Under the pieces are notes generated by a model. That model was not told where the DNA came from, did not search any database, and worked only from the letters and a program-made list of their open reading frames with translations. A stretch of 64,000 nt of DNA from Odontocerum albicorne (taxonomy: Eukaryota > Arthropoda > Insecta > Trichoptera > Odontoceridae): assembly GCA_949825065.1 (NCBI GenBank), contig OX463859.1:27111847-27175846 (forward strand). The letters are read 5' to 3'. Below, piece after piece: positions 32,998-43,021 of this stretch. Made by a program: the position numbers and the translations under genes. Position 1 is the stretch's first letter; the number at the start of each line of letters is the position of its first letter.

Positions 32998-33307
32998 ATA
33001 GATGGTTCAAGACGCATGTCTTCCAACCCACATTATACTGGCTGAAACCAAGATTTAAGAAGAAAAAAAGGTTTTTAGTCTAGTTATCATACCTTCCTAA
33101 TAGATGATTCAAGACGCATGTCTTCCAACCCACATAATACTGGCTGAAACCCAGATTTAAGAAGAAAAAAAAAGGTTTTCAGTCTAGTTATCACACCTTC
33201 CAAATAGATGGTTCAAGACGCATGTCTTCCAGCCCACATAATACTGGCAGAAACCCAGATTTAAGAAGAAGAAAAAAGGTTTTTAGTCTAGTTATCACAC
33301 ATGCCTA
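32998..33307. repeat. about 103-bp tandem array x3, SINE A derived
   Basis: ATAGATG.TTCAAGACGCATG starts at 32998, 33100 and 33204. Each unit contains CTTCCA.CCCACATAATACT, GAAACCCAGATTTAAGAAGA, an A-run and TTTAGTCTAGTTATCA. The upstream GCCTCCGTGGCATAGATGG is the SINE A box A region, and the sequence right after the array (33308-33350) is a SINE A tail. The array therefore grew inside one SINE. Confidence 0.85.
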
Positions 33308-33360
33308 ATTGATTGGAGAAAATTGCCGCATGGCAATTATCCCACAGGGTTGTACTGTGT
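33308..33360 (+). mobile_element. SINE A tail
   Basis: TTGGAGAAAATTGCCGCATG and GCAATTATCCCACAGGTTGT-like sequence correspond to the conserved SINE A 3' end. Confidence 0.6.
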
Positions 33361-33447
33361 ACAACCAGATATTGTTTATTGACCTTCCCCGTTTACCGCC
33401 CTTCTTTTTTAACATCGTATTTTACTGTACATGCAGTGAGATGGAGT
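33361..33447 (+). pseudogene. LINE C-terminal fragment
   Basis: CLLTFPVYRPSFLTSYFTVH followed by AVRW matches the minus-strand fragment at 39456 (CLLAFPVPRSSFFTSSFTVH, AVRLWN). That domain type (..P..RT..F..SF......LWN.LP) is common at LINE ORF2 C-termini. Confidence 0.6.
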
Positions 33448-33461
33448 AAAAAAAAAAACAG

Positions 33462-33573
33462 AAGTTACAGTATGAGAAGATGCATGGAAGTGGATGAGGC
33501 GAAATATTTATGTCGTAATAGAAAATTGCGACGGTCTGTCCTGTCTGCCTACACCAATAGAGAAGTACCGTGA
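33462..33573 (+). pseudogene. RTE-like LINE tail fragment
   Basis: MRRCMEVDEAKYLCRNRKLR, then SVLSAYTNREV, gives the known C-terminal signature of RTE tails (CMR.CM.VEEA...C.DR..WRS.VSAYP.G). It directly follows the other LINE fragment, so two different LINE remnants are joined here. Confidence 0.75.
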
Positions 33574-33639
33574 TAATTTGTATGAGTTTTTTAATTATAT
33601 TGAGCTTGTCTTGTCTTGTATTGGTATTTTTTCAAATAA

Positions 33640-33890
33640 CACTGCTTTCAAGAAAATTGTCTTATCCCATGACGTCGGATCTTCCCCAAGTCTGTCATCG
33701 CTACTATCTTTCTCACAATCAAGTGTGTTACCACCAAAAAGGGATCCATTTGGGCTGTTCCTTCTTCATCACTAAACGAAGTCGCGCTCATAATAAATAA
33801 AGAAGATTTCGATCTTTTAGTGTAGATGGGGCTTATTTTGTCCCCCATAATAACGTGAGTGGATGGTGGTAGGATTGAACTGTATTACAA
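33640..33890 (+). repeat. repeat F (possible LINE 3' UTR)
   Basis: TGTTCCTTCTTCATCACTAA, GAAGTCGCGCTCATAATAAA, AAAGAAGATTTCGATCTTTT and TTATTTTGTCCCCCATAATA recur in order at 47695-47910. The second copy follows a LINE ORF end within 100 bases. Confidence 0.7.
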
Positions 33891-34224
33891 AGCTAACATG
33901 GCAAAATAAATTGAATTTATATTTTTTATTTATGAAACAAGTTATTGAACTTTTTAAATAAATAAATAATTGCCTTTTTTTTAAGAAAAAATATAAAATA
34001 CTTCTTTCGTTTTGAAATCGTAGATAAATATATGTAAAAATTCAGCTCCGAGGCATTTGCCAAAGTTTAAAGTATTATATCTATGCTGTGCAAAAAAAAT
34101 CCAGAAGGTCACATAGCGCAGCTGTTACACGAAAAGTAGGAAAAAAGCAACATAGATTGAAAAAGTTACGTCAATGGAAGATAAATTTTGTTGAAAAAAT
34201 CGCGTTCGGAAATATAGTTCTAAC
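33891..34224. other. no gene recognised; entry to the 54-bp array
   Basis: AT-rich. The long frames that start here owe their length to the array. Confidence 0.35.
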
Positions 34225-34710
34225 ATTTCATGGTGTGTTTCAATCAGAACTAAATATATATGTTTGGTTTCAAATAAAATTTCATGGTGTGTTTCAATCA
34301 GAACTAAATATATATGTTTGGTTTCAAATAAAATTTCATGGTGTGTTTCAATCAGAACTAAATATATATGTTTGGTTTCAAATAAAATTTCATGGTGTGT
34401 TTCAATCAGAACTAAATATATATGTTTGGTTTCAAATAAAATTTCATGGTGTGTTTCAATCAGAACTAAATATATATGTTTGGTTTCAAATAAAATTTCA
34501 TGGTGTGTTTCAATCAGAACTAAATATATATGTTTGGTTTCAAATAAAATTTCATGGTGTGTTTCAATCAGAACTAAATATATATGTTTGGTTTCAAATA
34601 AAATTTCATGACGTGTTTCAATCAGAACTAAATATATATGTATGGTTTCAAGTAAAATTTCATGATGTGTTTCAATCAGAACTAAATATATATGTTTGGT
34701 TTCAAATAAA
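34225..34710. repeat. 54-bp tandem array x9, open in several frames
   Basis: ATTTCATGGTGTGTTTCAAT starts at 34225 and then every 54 bases to 34657, with the last two units slightly changed (ATGACGTG, ATGATGTG). The unit length is a multiple of three and the unit lacks stops in several frames. This produces ORFs of 208 (plus), 115 (plus) and 201 (minus) codons with an 18-residue period (FHGVFQSELNIYVWFQIK). They are almost certainly by-products, because nothing non-repetitive is conserved on either side. Confidence 0.95.
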
Positions 34711-34857
34711 ATAATTAAAAGGAATTCCAATATCGACGAATATTTATTTATTTATCACATTACAAGTCTGGTATCTGGGATATACAAAAGTATCTTGGAT
34801 GATGGATTTGTGAACTGTGGGATTATTCTTAGAGAATTAGAAAACACAATTGAAATT

Positions 34858-35588
34858 GTATAGATCATTCAGCCAGAAGACTCATTTTGCAATAGTGTGA
34901 GTAACAGTGCGTTCAGAAAAACTTGTCACTTAATTTTTTTAATGAAGTGAAAAAGAAAAAATAAATGAAAATAATATTGTACATTCAAACATTGAAATTA
35001 ACGCACACGTTTTGTAAATTAAAAATGATATCTGCTTAAATAGTAATAATCATACAAAAAATAAAAATAAGTTTATTTCACATATTAATTATTAGGGCAT
35101 GGCAGATTCTAGGAAACATTAAAAAACACGAATGAAATTTTTCAGATTAAAAATAAATACGAGTATAAGCACAATTATTATAAAGTAAAAATGTTTATTA
35201 GATTGCACATAAAAATAAAAATGAATGTAAAATTGTTTTACATATTAATGTATCACAATTACATAATTACAATGCAAAATAATAAAGTTTTAAAATAATA
35301 GTTGATGGAGTGATACTAAATTCTAGGAAACTTTAAGTTATAACAAAGTAAATTCTAAGCTTTCGAAAGAAATTGAAATGTACATTACATTAGACAAACA
35401 TCGGACTCCTTATTTCGACATGGTAGTGTTTTTCTAATCACCGAGTATTTTAACAACAATACAAACGTGCGTTCTGCGCAAACCAATCATGCGGCATTCT
35501 AAAACCAGTACCACTACATAAGTTGTGTAATACAGATTGTGTTACTCACACTATTAGAAAATGAGTCTTCCGGTTGAATGATCTATAC
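34858..35588. repeat. element with 49-bp inverted ends (unclassified)
   Basis: GTATAGATCATTCA..C.GAA, GACTCATTTT and AATAGTGTGAGTAACA at 34858-34906 recur inverted at 35540-35588 with about four mismatches. The interior is AT-rich and contains a degenerate duplication (AATAAAAAT.A, CACATATTAAT and TTCTAGGAAAC at about 35055-35125 and 35205-35335). It may be a MITE or a decayed transposon. No target duplication is obvious. Confidence 0.6.
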
Positions 35589-36019
35589 GAAACAGTTTCT
35601 TCAAAATGAAAAATACTATGTGATAGAGATTTCAATTTCAAATTAAGAACGCACATTATACGATATAAAATGTTTTCAATACTTCTTTATGACGTTGAGA
35701 CTTTGTACACTCACCCAAGCAACAACAAAACGAATAAAATAATTTGAAATCATCCTGGCAGATAATACGAGAATTCTCTAAAGACTAATGAATGTATTAG
35801 TACACGTGTATATCATGTAACAATAAACGATTCTCAATAAATATTGCAAAGACTAAATTTATGATTGTCAGTAAGGAAATTCAACAATCAGACGCATCGC
35901 TGAGAAAAAGATCAAGATCCGAGTGCATTGAAAGACTGCTGACATAAAGTATCTGGGATGCTGGCAACATTAAAATATAAAACAGGTTTCAACTTTAACT
36001 TTCACTTTTTCATTGTTAA
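35589..36019. other. no gene recognised
   Basis: AT-rich unique sequence between the inverted-end element and the Penelope-like locus. Confidence 0.35.
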
Positions 36020-36074
36020 AAACATTGTTTATAGTTGAGGCATTAACGTTGTGGAGGCTTAAAGACATTATAAT

Positions 36075-36185
36075 TTATTTTAACAAACACTGTTTATTCC
36101 GCTTTATGTAACGGTATAACCCTACCGGTTTCAAGGCTTTCACCTCATCTTCAGGAGAGCACAAACAAGACTGAATTATGTTCGA
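36075..36185 (-). repeat. Penelope pseudo-LTR with hammerhead-like motif (inverted)
   Basis: On the minus strand it reads CTGAAGATGAGG, TGAAAGCC, TTGAAACCGG, TAGGGTTATACCGTTACATA. The core CTGAAGA and GAAA, the helix II candidate GAGGT/GCCTT and the helix III candidate GGTA/TACC fit a hammerhead plan with one extra T before helix II. Penelope-like elements are known to carry hammerhead ribozymes in their pseudo-LTRs. Activity is not shown. Confidence 0.65.
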
Positions 36186-36256
36186 ACTGGAGCAAAGTCC
36201 TATTTATAAAAAAACATACCATACGAAATAACCAAAAAAGTTACATAAAGCCAGCT

Positions 36257-36463
36257 TTGAACACTAATTTTTGTCTTCGGAAACTCTTATTTAACGCGAA
36301 AGGCAAAAATGGAATACTTAGAAACAGTGGTGTGTATAAACTTTTATGTGCTGACTGTGATAATTTCTATATAGGAAAGACAGGAAGATTCTTTGAAAAG
36401 AGATTTCGCGAACACAAATCCGCCTTAACAAATCCTCTAATTTATTCCGAAATGACTTACTAA
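36257..36463 (+). pseudogene. Penelope-like GIY-YIG endonuclease fragment
   Basis: The frame contains SGVYKLLCADCDNFYIGKTG, then RFFEKRFREHKSA, which gives the GIY...YIG signature (GVY and YIG), the Arg of the R..EH motif and the spacing of Penelope endonucleases. The domain would nick target DNA to prime reverse transcription. The frame ends at TAA at 36461. Further on, KFLHIGSNRNKLDRLESLEI (36548-36607, another frame) is the usual C-terminal segment, separated from the endonuclease by a 67-base micro-palindrome that breaks the frame. Confidence 0.8.
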
Positions 36464-36483
36464 TCTTTGTCACCTTCACGGTG

Positions 36484-36550
36484 ATTTGGCATCATCGATA
36501 GAAAAAGGATGGTTTTCACAACCATCCTTTTTCTATCGATGATGCCAAAT
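36484..36550. repeat. perfect 31-bp hairpin in the endonuclease gene
   Basis: ATTTGGCATCATCGATAGAA and the next 11 bases (36484-36514) are followed by the loop TTCAC and an exact reverse complement (36520-36550). It lies where the PLE frame should continue, so it is probably a small inverted duplication. Confidence 0.9.
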
Positions 36551-36754
36551 TCTTACATATCGGTAGTAACAGAAATAAATTGGACAGATTGGAGTCCCTA
36601 GAAATTTCTAAGTCAGTACATTGAGGCGAATATCTAGTAAACACATATATCCCAAAAATCTCTCCGCTGCTGGCCGAGATCGTCCCATGCCTCCCTCAGC
36701 CCTCAGTCCCCAACCCAAACGTCCACAACCGTTAAAAGCGTGTATATCGGTACC

Positions 36755-36842
36755 AGTTCAAACATAATTCAGTCTTGTTTGTGCTCCACTGAACATGAGG
36801 TGAAAGCCTTGAAACCGGTAGGGTTATACCGTTATAAAAAAT
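36755..36842 (+). repeat. Penelope pseudo-LTR (direct)
   Basis: TTCAGTCTTGTTTGTGCTCC, CTGAACATGAGG, TGAAAGCC, TTGAAACCGG, TAGGGTTATACCGTTATA follow each other. The core reads CTGAACA here, so the conserved G of the hammerhead core is replaced by C. Confidence 0.7.
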
Positions 36843-36845
36843 GTA

Positions 36846-37683
36846 ATACACTGTGTTTAAAATAACAAATTACGAAAAAAAATGTTTATATTTCCTGCGA
36901 GATAATATTATTTAACATGACAAATTCAATTCATATATTGTATATTATTCATTCAGTATTTTTATTTTATAGTAGTGTCATTCGTAAAGTAGTTAAATGT
37001 CTAAAAAAGTTTTCCATGGCAACATGTAATGTTGAATTTAAATTGAACATTTCAATGGAAATAAGGCTTAACGTGTTTCGTAAATAAAAATTTAATAAAT
37101 AAAAACCTAATTACCATTTTCATTTTATCCTTGTTTCAATGAAAATGAACAAATTCTATAAAGATAATTTTTAAACTTAAGTAATTTCTCAGTAAGAAGT
37201 AAAACAATTCCTCAAAAAACTGATATTCTTAATTAAATAAACCACAGAATAACAAAACTTAATCATTAGAAATTTTCACATAGAATTAACAAAACTATTT
37301 CACAATCCAAAACAATGCCAATTTAGAACAGTCCAATCCTATAATATGTTCAAACATCCATGTTTCGATCCAGACTATATCAAATTTAATTGAATATGGA
37401 TAATGCGTAATACTTTGCTGTTTCTCTAGCCTTAAGATAATTATTTTCATAACGTATTTCTCAAGGATATCAATTACCTCTCGTGTATCACTTGGGTTGG
37501 AATACCTTCGTTTATTTCTGAATTTAGATATGTTTGTTTGTTTTTGATAATTTAATTAAGTCATGTCAATATATTAGGGGTGGGTTTTTGAAATTGTTCG
37601 AGTATTTATAAGATGAGAACAAAAGTAATAAATACCTTTACGATTTTTGTTTTGGTAGCCACTTTGAAATATGTGTATATATT
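36846..37683. other. no gene recognised; AT-rich
   Basis: No frame over 60 codons and no known repeat was seen. Confidence 0.35.
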
Positions 37684-37858
37684 GACAGAACTGGGCATGT
37701 AAGCTAACTAAAGGCACGCTCGGTGGACGAAATATGTAAGCAAGCATCAATTACATGACAGCAATACTCAAAGAACAGGATTTCTAGGAATCAACTTGAA
37801 GAGACCTATATCCTACAGTTGTTGAATGTGGACTGATGATGATGATATTTGAATTTTA
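37684..37858 (+). pseudogene. RTE-like LINE 3' end
   Basis: The frames encode RTGHVS, then KARSVDEICKQASIT, NRISRNQLEETYILQLLNVD, and the DNA then runs into TGATGATGATGAT. The end of the RTE tail and the trinucleotide-type 3' terminus fit. The segment before it is lost. Confidence 0.6.
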
Positions 37859-38271
37859 ACGACAGTTTGATATTAAACCCTAGTTTATTATTACAAAAAA
37901 AATATTTTAACGAGTTTTTAGCGTGAGACGACAAATTAAACTGGATTTACTAAAAAAAATACATTAATTAGTTACACATTCAGTAAAATAACTCATTAAG
38001 CTTAAAGCTTCTCTTATCCATACATTCGTTAATACGTATTTCTTTACCTATTTTTCTGAAATGCCATTATATCATATCAAAATATTTAATGGATTGGCCA
38101 AGTCAGATTTAATGAGAAAAAAAATATAATATACACATGGAAATCTAATATTTGTTGGTTAGCAGATTGGTTCGTAAGGTGGCGAATATAAAATATATGA
38201 ATTTGGGATGTGAACATATTAAAAAACGTGGTCAGAAGACCACATTATCTTCAGCCCTAATAATGTAGCAA
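37859..38271. other. no gene recognised
   Basis: AT-rich sequence between an RTE end and SINE E. Confidence 0.35.
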
Positions 38272-38512
38272 TTAAATTTTAGAACCACTGGAACACTTCA
38301 TTCGGGATAGATCTCTCAGTTAATGTTTACTGCTGCCGCATGTGAAGATAAAATAACATTTGCACACGTCCAACGCGTGCAAGTGTTATTACCAGATAAA
38401 ATCTTTCATCAAATCGGAACCTTTTTTTAATATTTTTTCGGGTAACATTGGAAATCGAAACCTTAACTCTTGGTTAACGTCAAGAGTCTTAGTAACTAGG
38501 ACACGGAGGTCT
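38272..38512 (-). mobile_element. SINE E (tRNA-derived)
   Basis: On the minus strand the head is GACCTCCGTGTCCTAGTTAC, TAAGACTCTTGACGTTAACC with box B GGTTTCGATTTCCAATG. TTTTATCTGGTAATAACACT and the end GTTCCAGTGGTTCTAAA follow. The copy at 46262 shows the same order. It differs from SINE A after the head. Confidence 0.7.
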
Positions 38513-39128
38513 TCTATCAGATGCCAATACTACGTGATTAATAAGACAATTCGTCTTTGGATGCTGCAGCAGTCTACAACAGCCTCAATATATGAGCAGA
38601 TGCTGGGACCAGGTATTCTGGATGCGGTCTGAAAACTGTCGAAAAGCTGTATAATTATACTGACTGCAAGTGACTTATCTATCGAACGACAATCCTACGT
38701 CATACCTCGGTTACACTTTATAGAGTTTTAAAGATCTTGCCTAGCTCAGATGAAGACGTTTCAAGGCATTCCTGTATTCCTAATAAACCACGTGCGGAGA
38801 TGACAATTTTTTTTTATTTAACATATTCAAATTGATCATACGAATATATTGAAGCGCGTGCTGGGAGGCAACATTATGTTCAGACCCAATAATTGAGCCT
38901 TCAGAATTAGAATCACTAGAGTATACACAGAACTCGAAGTATACTATCGCTTTTTTGGCAATACTGAGAATTTGGCAATTTTTGGCAATGATGAGAAAAA
39001 AACACTCGACTTAAAACATGTTTTTGGTATTGAGGGAGTATGGCTGATTGACGCAACTCTCTGATAGTACAAATAATCAGCCAAAATTACCAAAACTACT
39101 CACGCACAAAACTATTATTTTTTTTATT
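38513..39128. other. no gene recognised
   Basis: The segment 38880-38930 (CAGACCCAATAATTGAGCC ... AGAATCACTAGAG) weakly resembles the SINE E end region. Nothing else is recognised. Confidence 0.35.
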
Positions 39129-39200
39129 TATTTAACACTTTTGTTGCAGTACAATCTGGCGGGCTTATTGCCAGGCGGCCATCTCTTCCAACCAACCAGA
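39129..39200 (-). mobile_element. SINE A tail fragment
   Basis: On the minus strand TTGGTTGGAAGAGATGGCCG, CCTGGCAATAAGCCCGCCAG correspond to the conserved SINE A end. Confidence 0.65.
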
Positions 39201-39455
39201 CAAACGTAAATGAAGCAAGTTACACGGTCGCATAAATCATTCAAATGACTATCCATCCCCACGAAATCCATAAACACATACGTGAGCAGATGCCCACGAA
39301 ACCCACAAAGACGGACAATCACACAAACATTATTTTTCATATAAAGTGAGATATCATCAATCCAAAGGAAAGGAATGGATGGTGGAGAGAAAGGAAAAGA
39401 AAAGTCAGGAATGAAACACGTTATTTTACTGACTAGAAATTAAGAGTTTTTTCTG

Positions 39456-39700
39456 TCACTTCTTAAATGCCAAGGACGGAGCGAGTCTTATATTGGTTTT
39501 TAACTGATTCCAGAGTCTCACTGCATGGACAGTAAAGGACGATGTAAAGAAAGAGGAGCGGGGAACTGGAAAGGCCAATAAACAATCTCTGTTTGAGCGT
39601 AGCGCTAATCCATGATTGGAAAGACGCTGAACATTTTCGGCGAGATAAGAGGGTGCGGTGGGACAGTTAAGGATGTTATACCATAGAGACAGTATACTAC
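39456..39700 (-). pseudogene. LINE ORF2 C-terminal fragment
   Basis: The minus-strand frame gives YLAENVQRLSNHGLALRSNR, CLLAFPVPRSSFFTSSFTVH, AVRLWNQLKTNIRL, and then stops after SLAFKK. The pattern (R......P..RT..F..SF...A..LWN.LP..IR...S...FK) is the usual extreme C-terminus of several LINE clades. The upstream part of the 115-codon frame is read-through of a SINE A tail. The same family is present at 33361. Confidence 0.7.
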
Positions 39701-39718
39701 GAGTACATAGGGATTCAA

Positions 39719-39780
39719 ACAAACCCGGTTGGTTGGTAGAGATTGCCACCTGGCAATCAATCAGCCAGGTTATTTCTATA
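39719..39780 (+). mobile_element. SINE A tail fragment
   Basis: GGTTGGTTGGTAGAGATTGC, CACCTGGCAATCAATCAGCC, AGGTT matches the SINE A 3' end. Confidence 0.65.
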
Positions 39781-40901
39781 ATGTATTTTTGAATAAATGA
39801 CAATTTAAAATAAAATATTAAATTTCACAATTCAAACTTATTTGTGTGTATTTATTAAAAAATCTATATTTGATGTGAGGAAAGTCATATATAATATCAT
39901 TTCAGTAGTCTGCCCGAAATATTCAAAACTCTCATTGTCTCCACTTCCCGCCGTTTCTCCTTGAAGAACATCAGTTCAACAAAAACGACACAATGAAATT
40001 AAATCTATTGCTGCGTGACTTTTGGTTTTTTATAAAAAAAAATTACTTTTGTTCTTGCATAACGTGTCATGTTTGTTAAAACGTAACAGTCTATCCCGAA
40101 TATTTAAAACTATAATTTATGTGAATTCCTCGCAAACCTCCGCATTATTTAAGAATCTAAACAGGACAACTATTTATAAAAAGTTCGCCCCACTTTTCGT
40201 ACAAAAAATTAAGAAAAATTGGATTTACTAAAAATTACATTTAATCAACATATGGTGGTATGTGTCGTTCTTTTGGATGACCTTTCTCCATCTCTCTGGT
40301 AGCTACATAATCCCGCGCTCATAGAAGCTTTGAGGTTTCTGGCTGAATAACTGATCCAGGTGATTTATCAAGTCTTCCAAGGAAGAAAAGTTTTTGCTTA
40401 GAAGTTTTTTTTGCGGTTTTCTTACCAAATAAGTTTTCCGAACATATAAAAATGCTGGAAAGTAATATTGAAACACTACGCAATAAACTACCTTAATATT
40501 ATATATCGGAAGATCCACAAATATTTCATTGACGTTCGTCTTCTTTGATAAGTTTTCTGTGGTTTTCATATGCAAATTCTGAGCATATGCAGATTCTGAA
40601 CGCATAGAAATGCGGGAAAGTACGAAATATAATGGCCACAGCCACTACCTTTTCGTATTCTTACACTCAAATAATGTCTGTGTGTATGTAGATATCATAC
40701 ATACATACATAACTATTTAAATGTTGTTTCAACTATTTCAATTCCCATTTGTCATTTTGTAAAATTTGGACTCCTTTGAGGCTTTTCTTTTTTTCGTTCT
40801 TGCTGACAGTTAACCTGAGGGGGTTGTGGGTTTACTTTTTCTTTGTTTTTTGCCATACGTTTTTGTTTTTTTTTTTTATTTATTCTTTAATCTAGATATG
40901 C
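39781..40901. other. no gene recognised
   Basis: It holds a short (CATA)n run near 40694 and a 100-codon minus-strand frame (40303-40605) that I do not recognise. The GGTTTTCTTACCAAATAAGT phrase there resembles 46840 and 57630, so a dispersed repeat may be present. Confidence 0.4.
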
Positions 40902-41305
40902 GGGGGTGTGGGATGAAAGCCCCCCGATGCCCTTGCGGTCGGGATCGTCCTATATTGGTGGGGTGTATCTCGGCCGGGGGAATGTTTGTGAGATGAGCCC
41001 GGACCTTTTAATGTCTTCTCTCTTGAATGTATTTTTTTGTCATCTATTTATTTTATGTGTTTTCTTTTATCTTCTTGTTCTACGTGTTCAATGGTGTGGG
41101 CTGAAAAACATCTCGTGTCCCCGTGGCTGGGCTCGCCCTATATTGGTGGGGTGTATCTTGGCCTGGGGATGTTATTAGATGAGCCCAGACCATTTGATAG
41201 CTTCTGTTTTATTTTTTAATGTGTTCTTGAAATGTATCTAAATGTATTATGTACATACTATGTTGCTATCAATAAACCTGCGTTTATTTATTTATTTATT
41301 ATTAA
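40902..41305 (+). repeat. repeat C, both modules, (TTTA)n tail
   Basis: The first module starts GGGTGTGGGATGAAAGCCCC and the second GGTGTGGGCTGAAAAACATC at 41093. Both contain CCTATATTGGTGGGGTGTAT and GATGAGCCC.GACC. The end is TATGTTGCTATCAATAAACC followed by TTTATTTATTTATTATT. This is the best preserved copy. ORFs across it are not supported. Confidence 0.8.
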
Positions 41306-41760
41306 TATATGTAAACATTTGTTTCGCAATATTTTAAATCTGTTAATAGTGGTAGGCTCGAGTCCAAAGTTAGAGCGCCCTTGAGGAAAGTTCAGAAAGT
41401 ATCTTTATTATTATTATTACAACTGTGTAATTTTATTTCAAATGGTTACAACTGATTTCCTCTCGTTTTGGTTTGAAGAAAATTGTATACGGAATTCAAA
41501 GTTGTCATGACTTAATATAAATCTCCTATCTTCGTAAGTCAGATAACATAGACACTTTGAATCCTTTTTTACTCATCATTCAACCCTTTCAAAAGTTCAA
41601 TGCTCTTTATAAAACAAGGTTGTATATTTAGTTAACAAATTTAAGCAAAAGTCTAACATATGCCTTATGGGCTTACAAAAATAGTAGTGGTGTTATTCAA
41701 CCAACAGCTTTTTTTACAATGTAACAAATAGCCCTTAAATTTCATACAATTATAAAAATA
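41306..41760. other. no gene recognised; repeat D fragment
   Basis: GGCTCGAGTCCAAAGTTAGA and GCGCCCTTGAGGAAAGTT (41353-41390) are a minus-strand piece of repeat D. The rest is AT-rich. Confidence 0.4.
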
Positions 41761-41964
41761 TAAATAATAGGCCAGTGACAGCTTAAAGGATCCTAAAATA
41801 ATAATGTCTCATGACTTGAAATAAAACAAACAGGCCACTGATATTGTAAAAAAAGTCAAGTGTGTTGACTTTTTGTTACAATATCAGTGGTCTGTTTGTT
41901 CTATTTCAGGTCATGAGACATTATTATTTTACGATCCTTTATGCTGTCACTGGTCTATTATTTA
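41761..41964. mobile_element. 204-bp foldback hairpin with TA ends
   Basis: Arms of about 98 bases (41762-41859 and 41865-41963) are near-perfect inverted copies around the five-base centre GTGTG. Mismatches are few, for example GGATCC against GGATCG. TA lies at each end, which would fit a Tc1/mariner-type target duplication. No coding sequence is present. Confidence 0.85.
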
Positions 41965-43021
41965 TCATAGTATAAATAGGCCAAAACCCATAAGATGGTT
42001 GTCGTCAAAGAAATAATACGAGAATTGAATTTTTTAATACAAGAGAGTGAGAGAGGAATACTTGGACTATCTCCGAAAGTAATTTGAAATTTGAATCTCG
42101 GTGGGTTTGTGATACTGAACGAATTTTAAATACCTAGCTAACAATTTTTGAACCAGTGTAAAAAGGGACGATGTACAAATTATATATATTTTCATAAATG
42201 TAGAATTTGTTTTACTTCCGTGAATATTTCACGGGTTGCAACTAGTATTTTTATAATTGTATAAAATTTGAGAGTTATTTTTATTATCATAAAAACAGTG
42301 TATCACAACTTAATATCATATATGCAACATTTATTCTAAACCGATTGCTAGAAAACTTTATGGCAACACATAATGACAACCGCTCAGGGTCTATATTTTA
42401 CATGGATATAAAATAACAGACCACATGAAGCTTTGTAGACTTACGAAAAGAAATTGAGTAAAAATTAATGCAAATTATTTTTATGATTCTGCCCTCTAAA
42501 TTTATGTACGAATTTATCCATGAACTTCAATTGTCTTTAAAATTGTGACTTATTTAAAAACATGGTATCTTGCTGTGAATAACACAATTAATAATCTTGT
42601 TTTTAGCTGATCCCTGTGGTTTTTTATTTTTTTTAATAACCATAAGAAAACCTTCATAAATCAACTTCGGAATCACATTTGATCACTCGTGTTACTGTAG
42701 TGAATCTGCATAAATCAGAATTTTTCCAATGATTAGTAAAAACATAATGGTTTTTCACTATTTAAGTATTTGATGTAAATGCACAAATCAGTTGTAAACA
42801 TGTCAAAGTGAAATTGATAGCTTTTTAGCTGTTCGTGTTTACCTGGTAGATATTGGTGAAAGGGAGGTTGGTAAAAGGAAGGTTGCAGCGATTCCTGGAA
42901 TAAATCCGCCTTTGTGCTGGCTTACAATGAAAACGTAACAAAAGCCTCCAAGAGATGGAAGAGGCTATCTAAATAATATCCGATGAACCTGGAACAATGC
43001 CTTTTATCCGTTCTCCATGTA
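41965..43021. other. no gene recognised
   Basis: AT-rich. The last two bases are the left TA of the palindromic mariner. Confidence 0.35.

Larger units (their letters stand above)
36020..36845 (+). mobile_element. Penelope-like element fragment with inverted pseudo-LTRs
   Basis: A GIY-YIG endonuclease frame (36257-36463) is flanked on the left by an inverted pseudo-LTR (36075-36185, minus) and on the right by a direct one (36755-36842). Inverted or tandem pseudo-LTRs around a GIY-YIG domain are typical of Penelope-like elements. The RT domain is absent, so the copy is 5'-truncated. The left copy carries the element's 3' tail (minus strand CCTCCACAACGTTAATGCCT), which recurs at 57280 and 63280. 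Confidence 0.8.

Noticed and set aside
34088..34730. ORFs of 208, 201 and 115 codons on both strands
   Set aside because: They exist only because a 54-bp unit without stops is repeated nine times; no non-repetitive conserved part.
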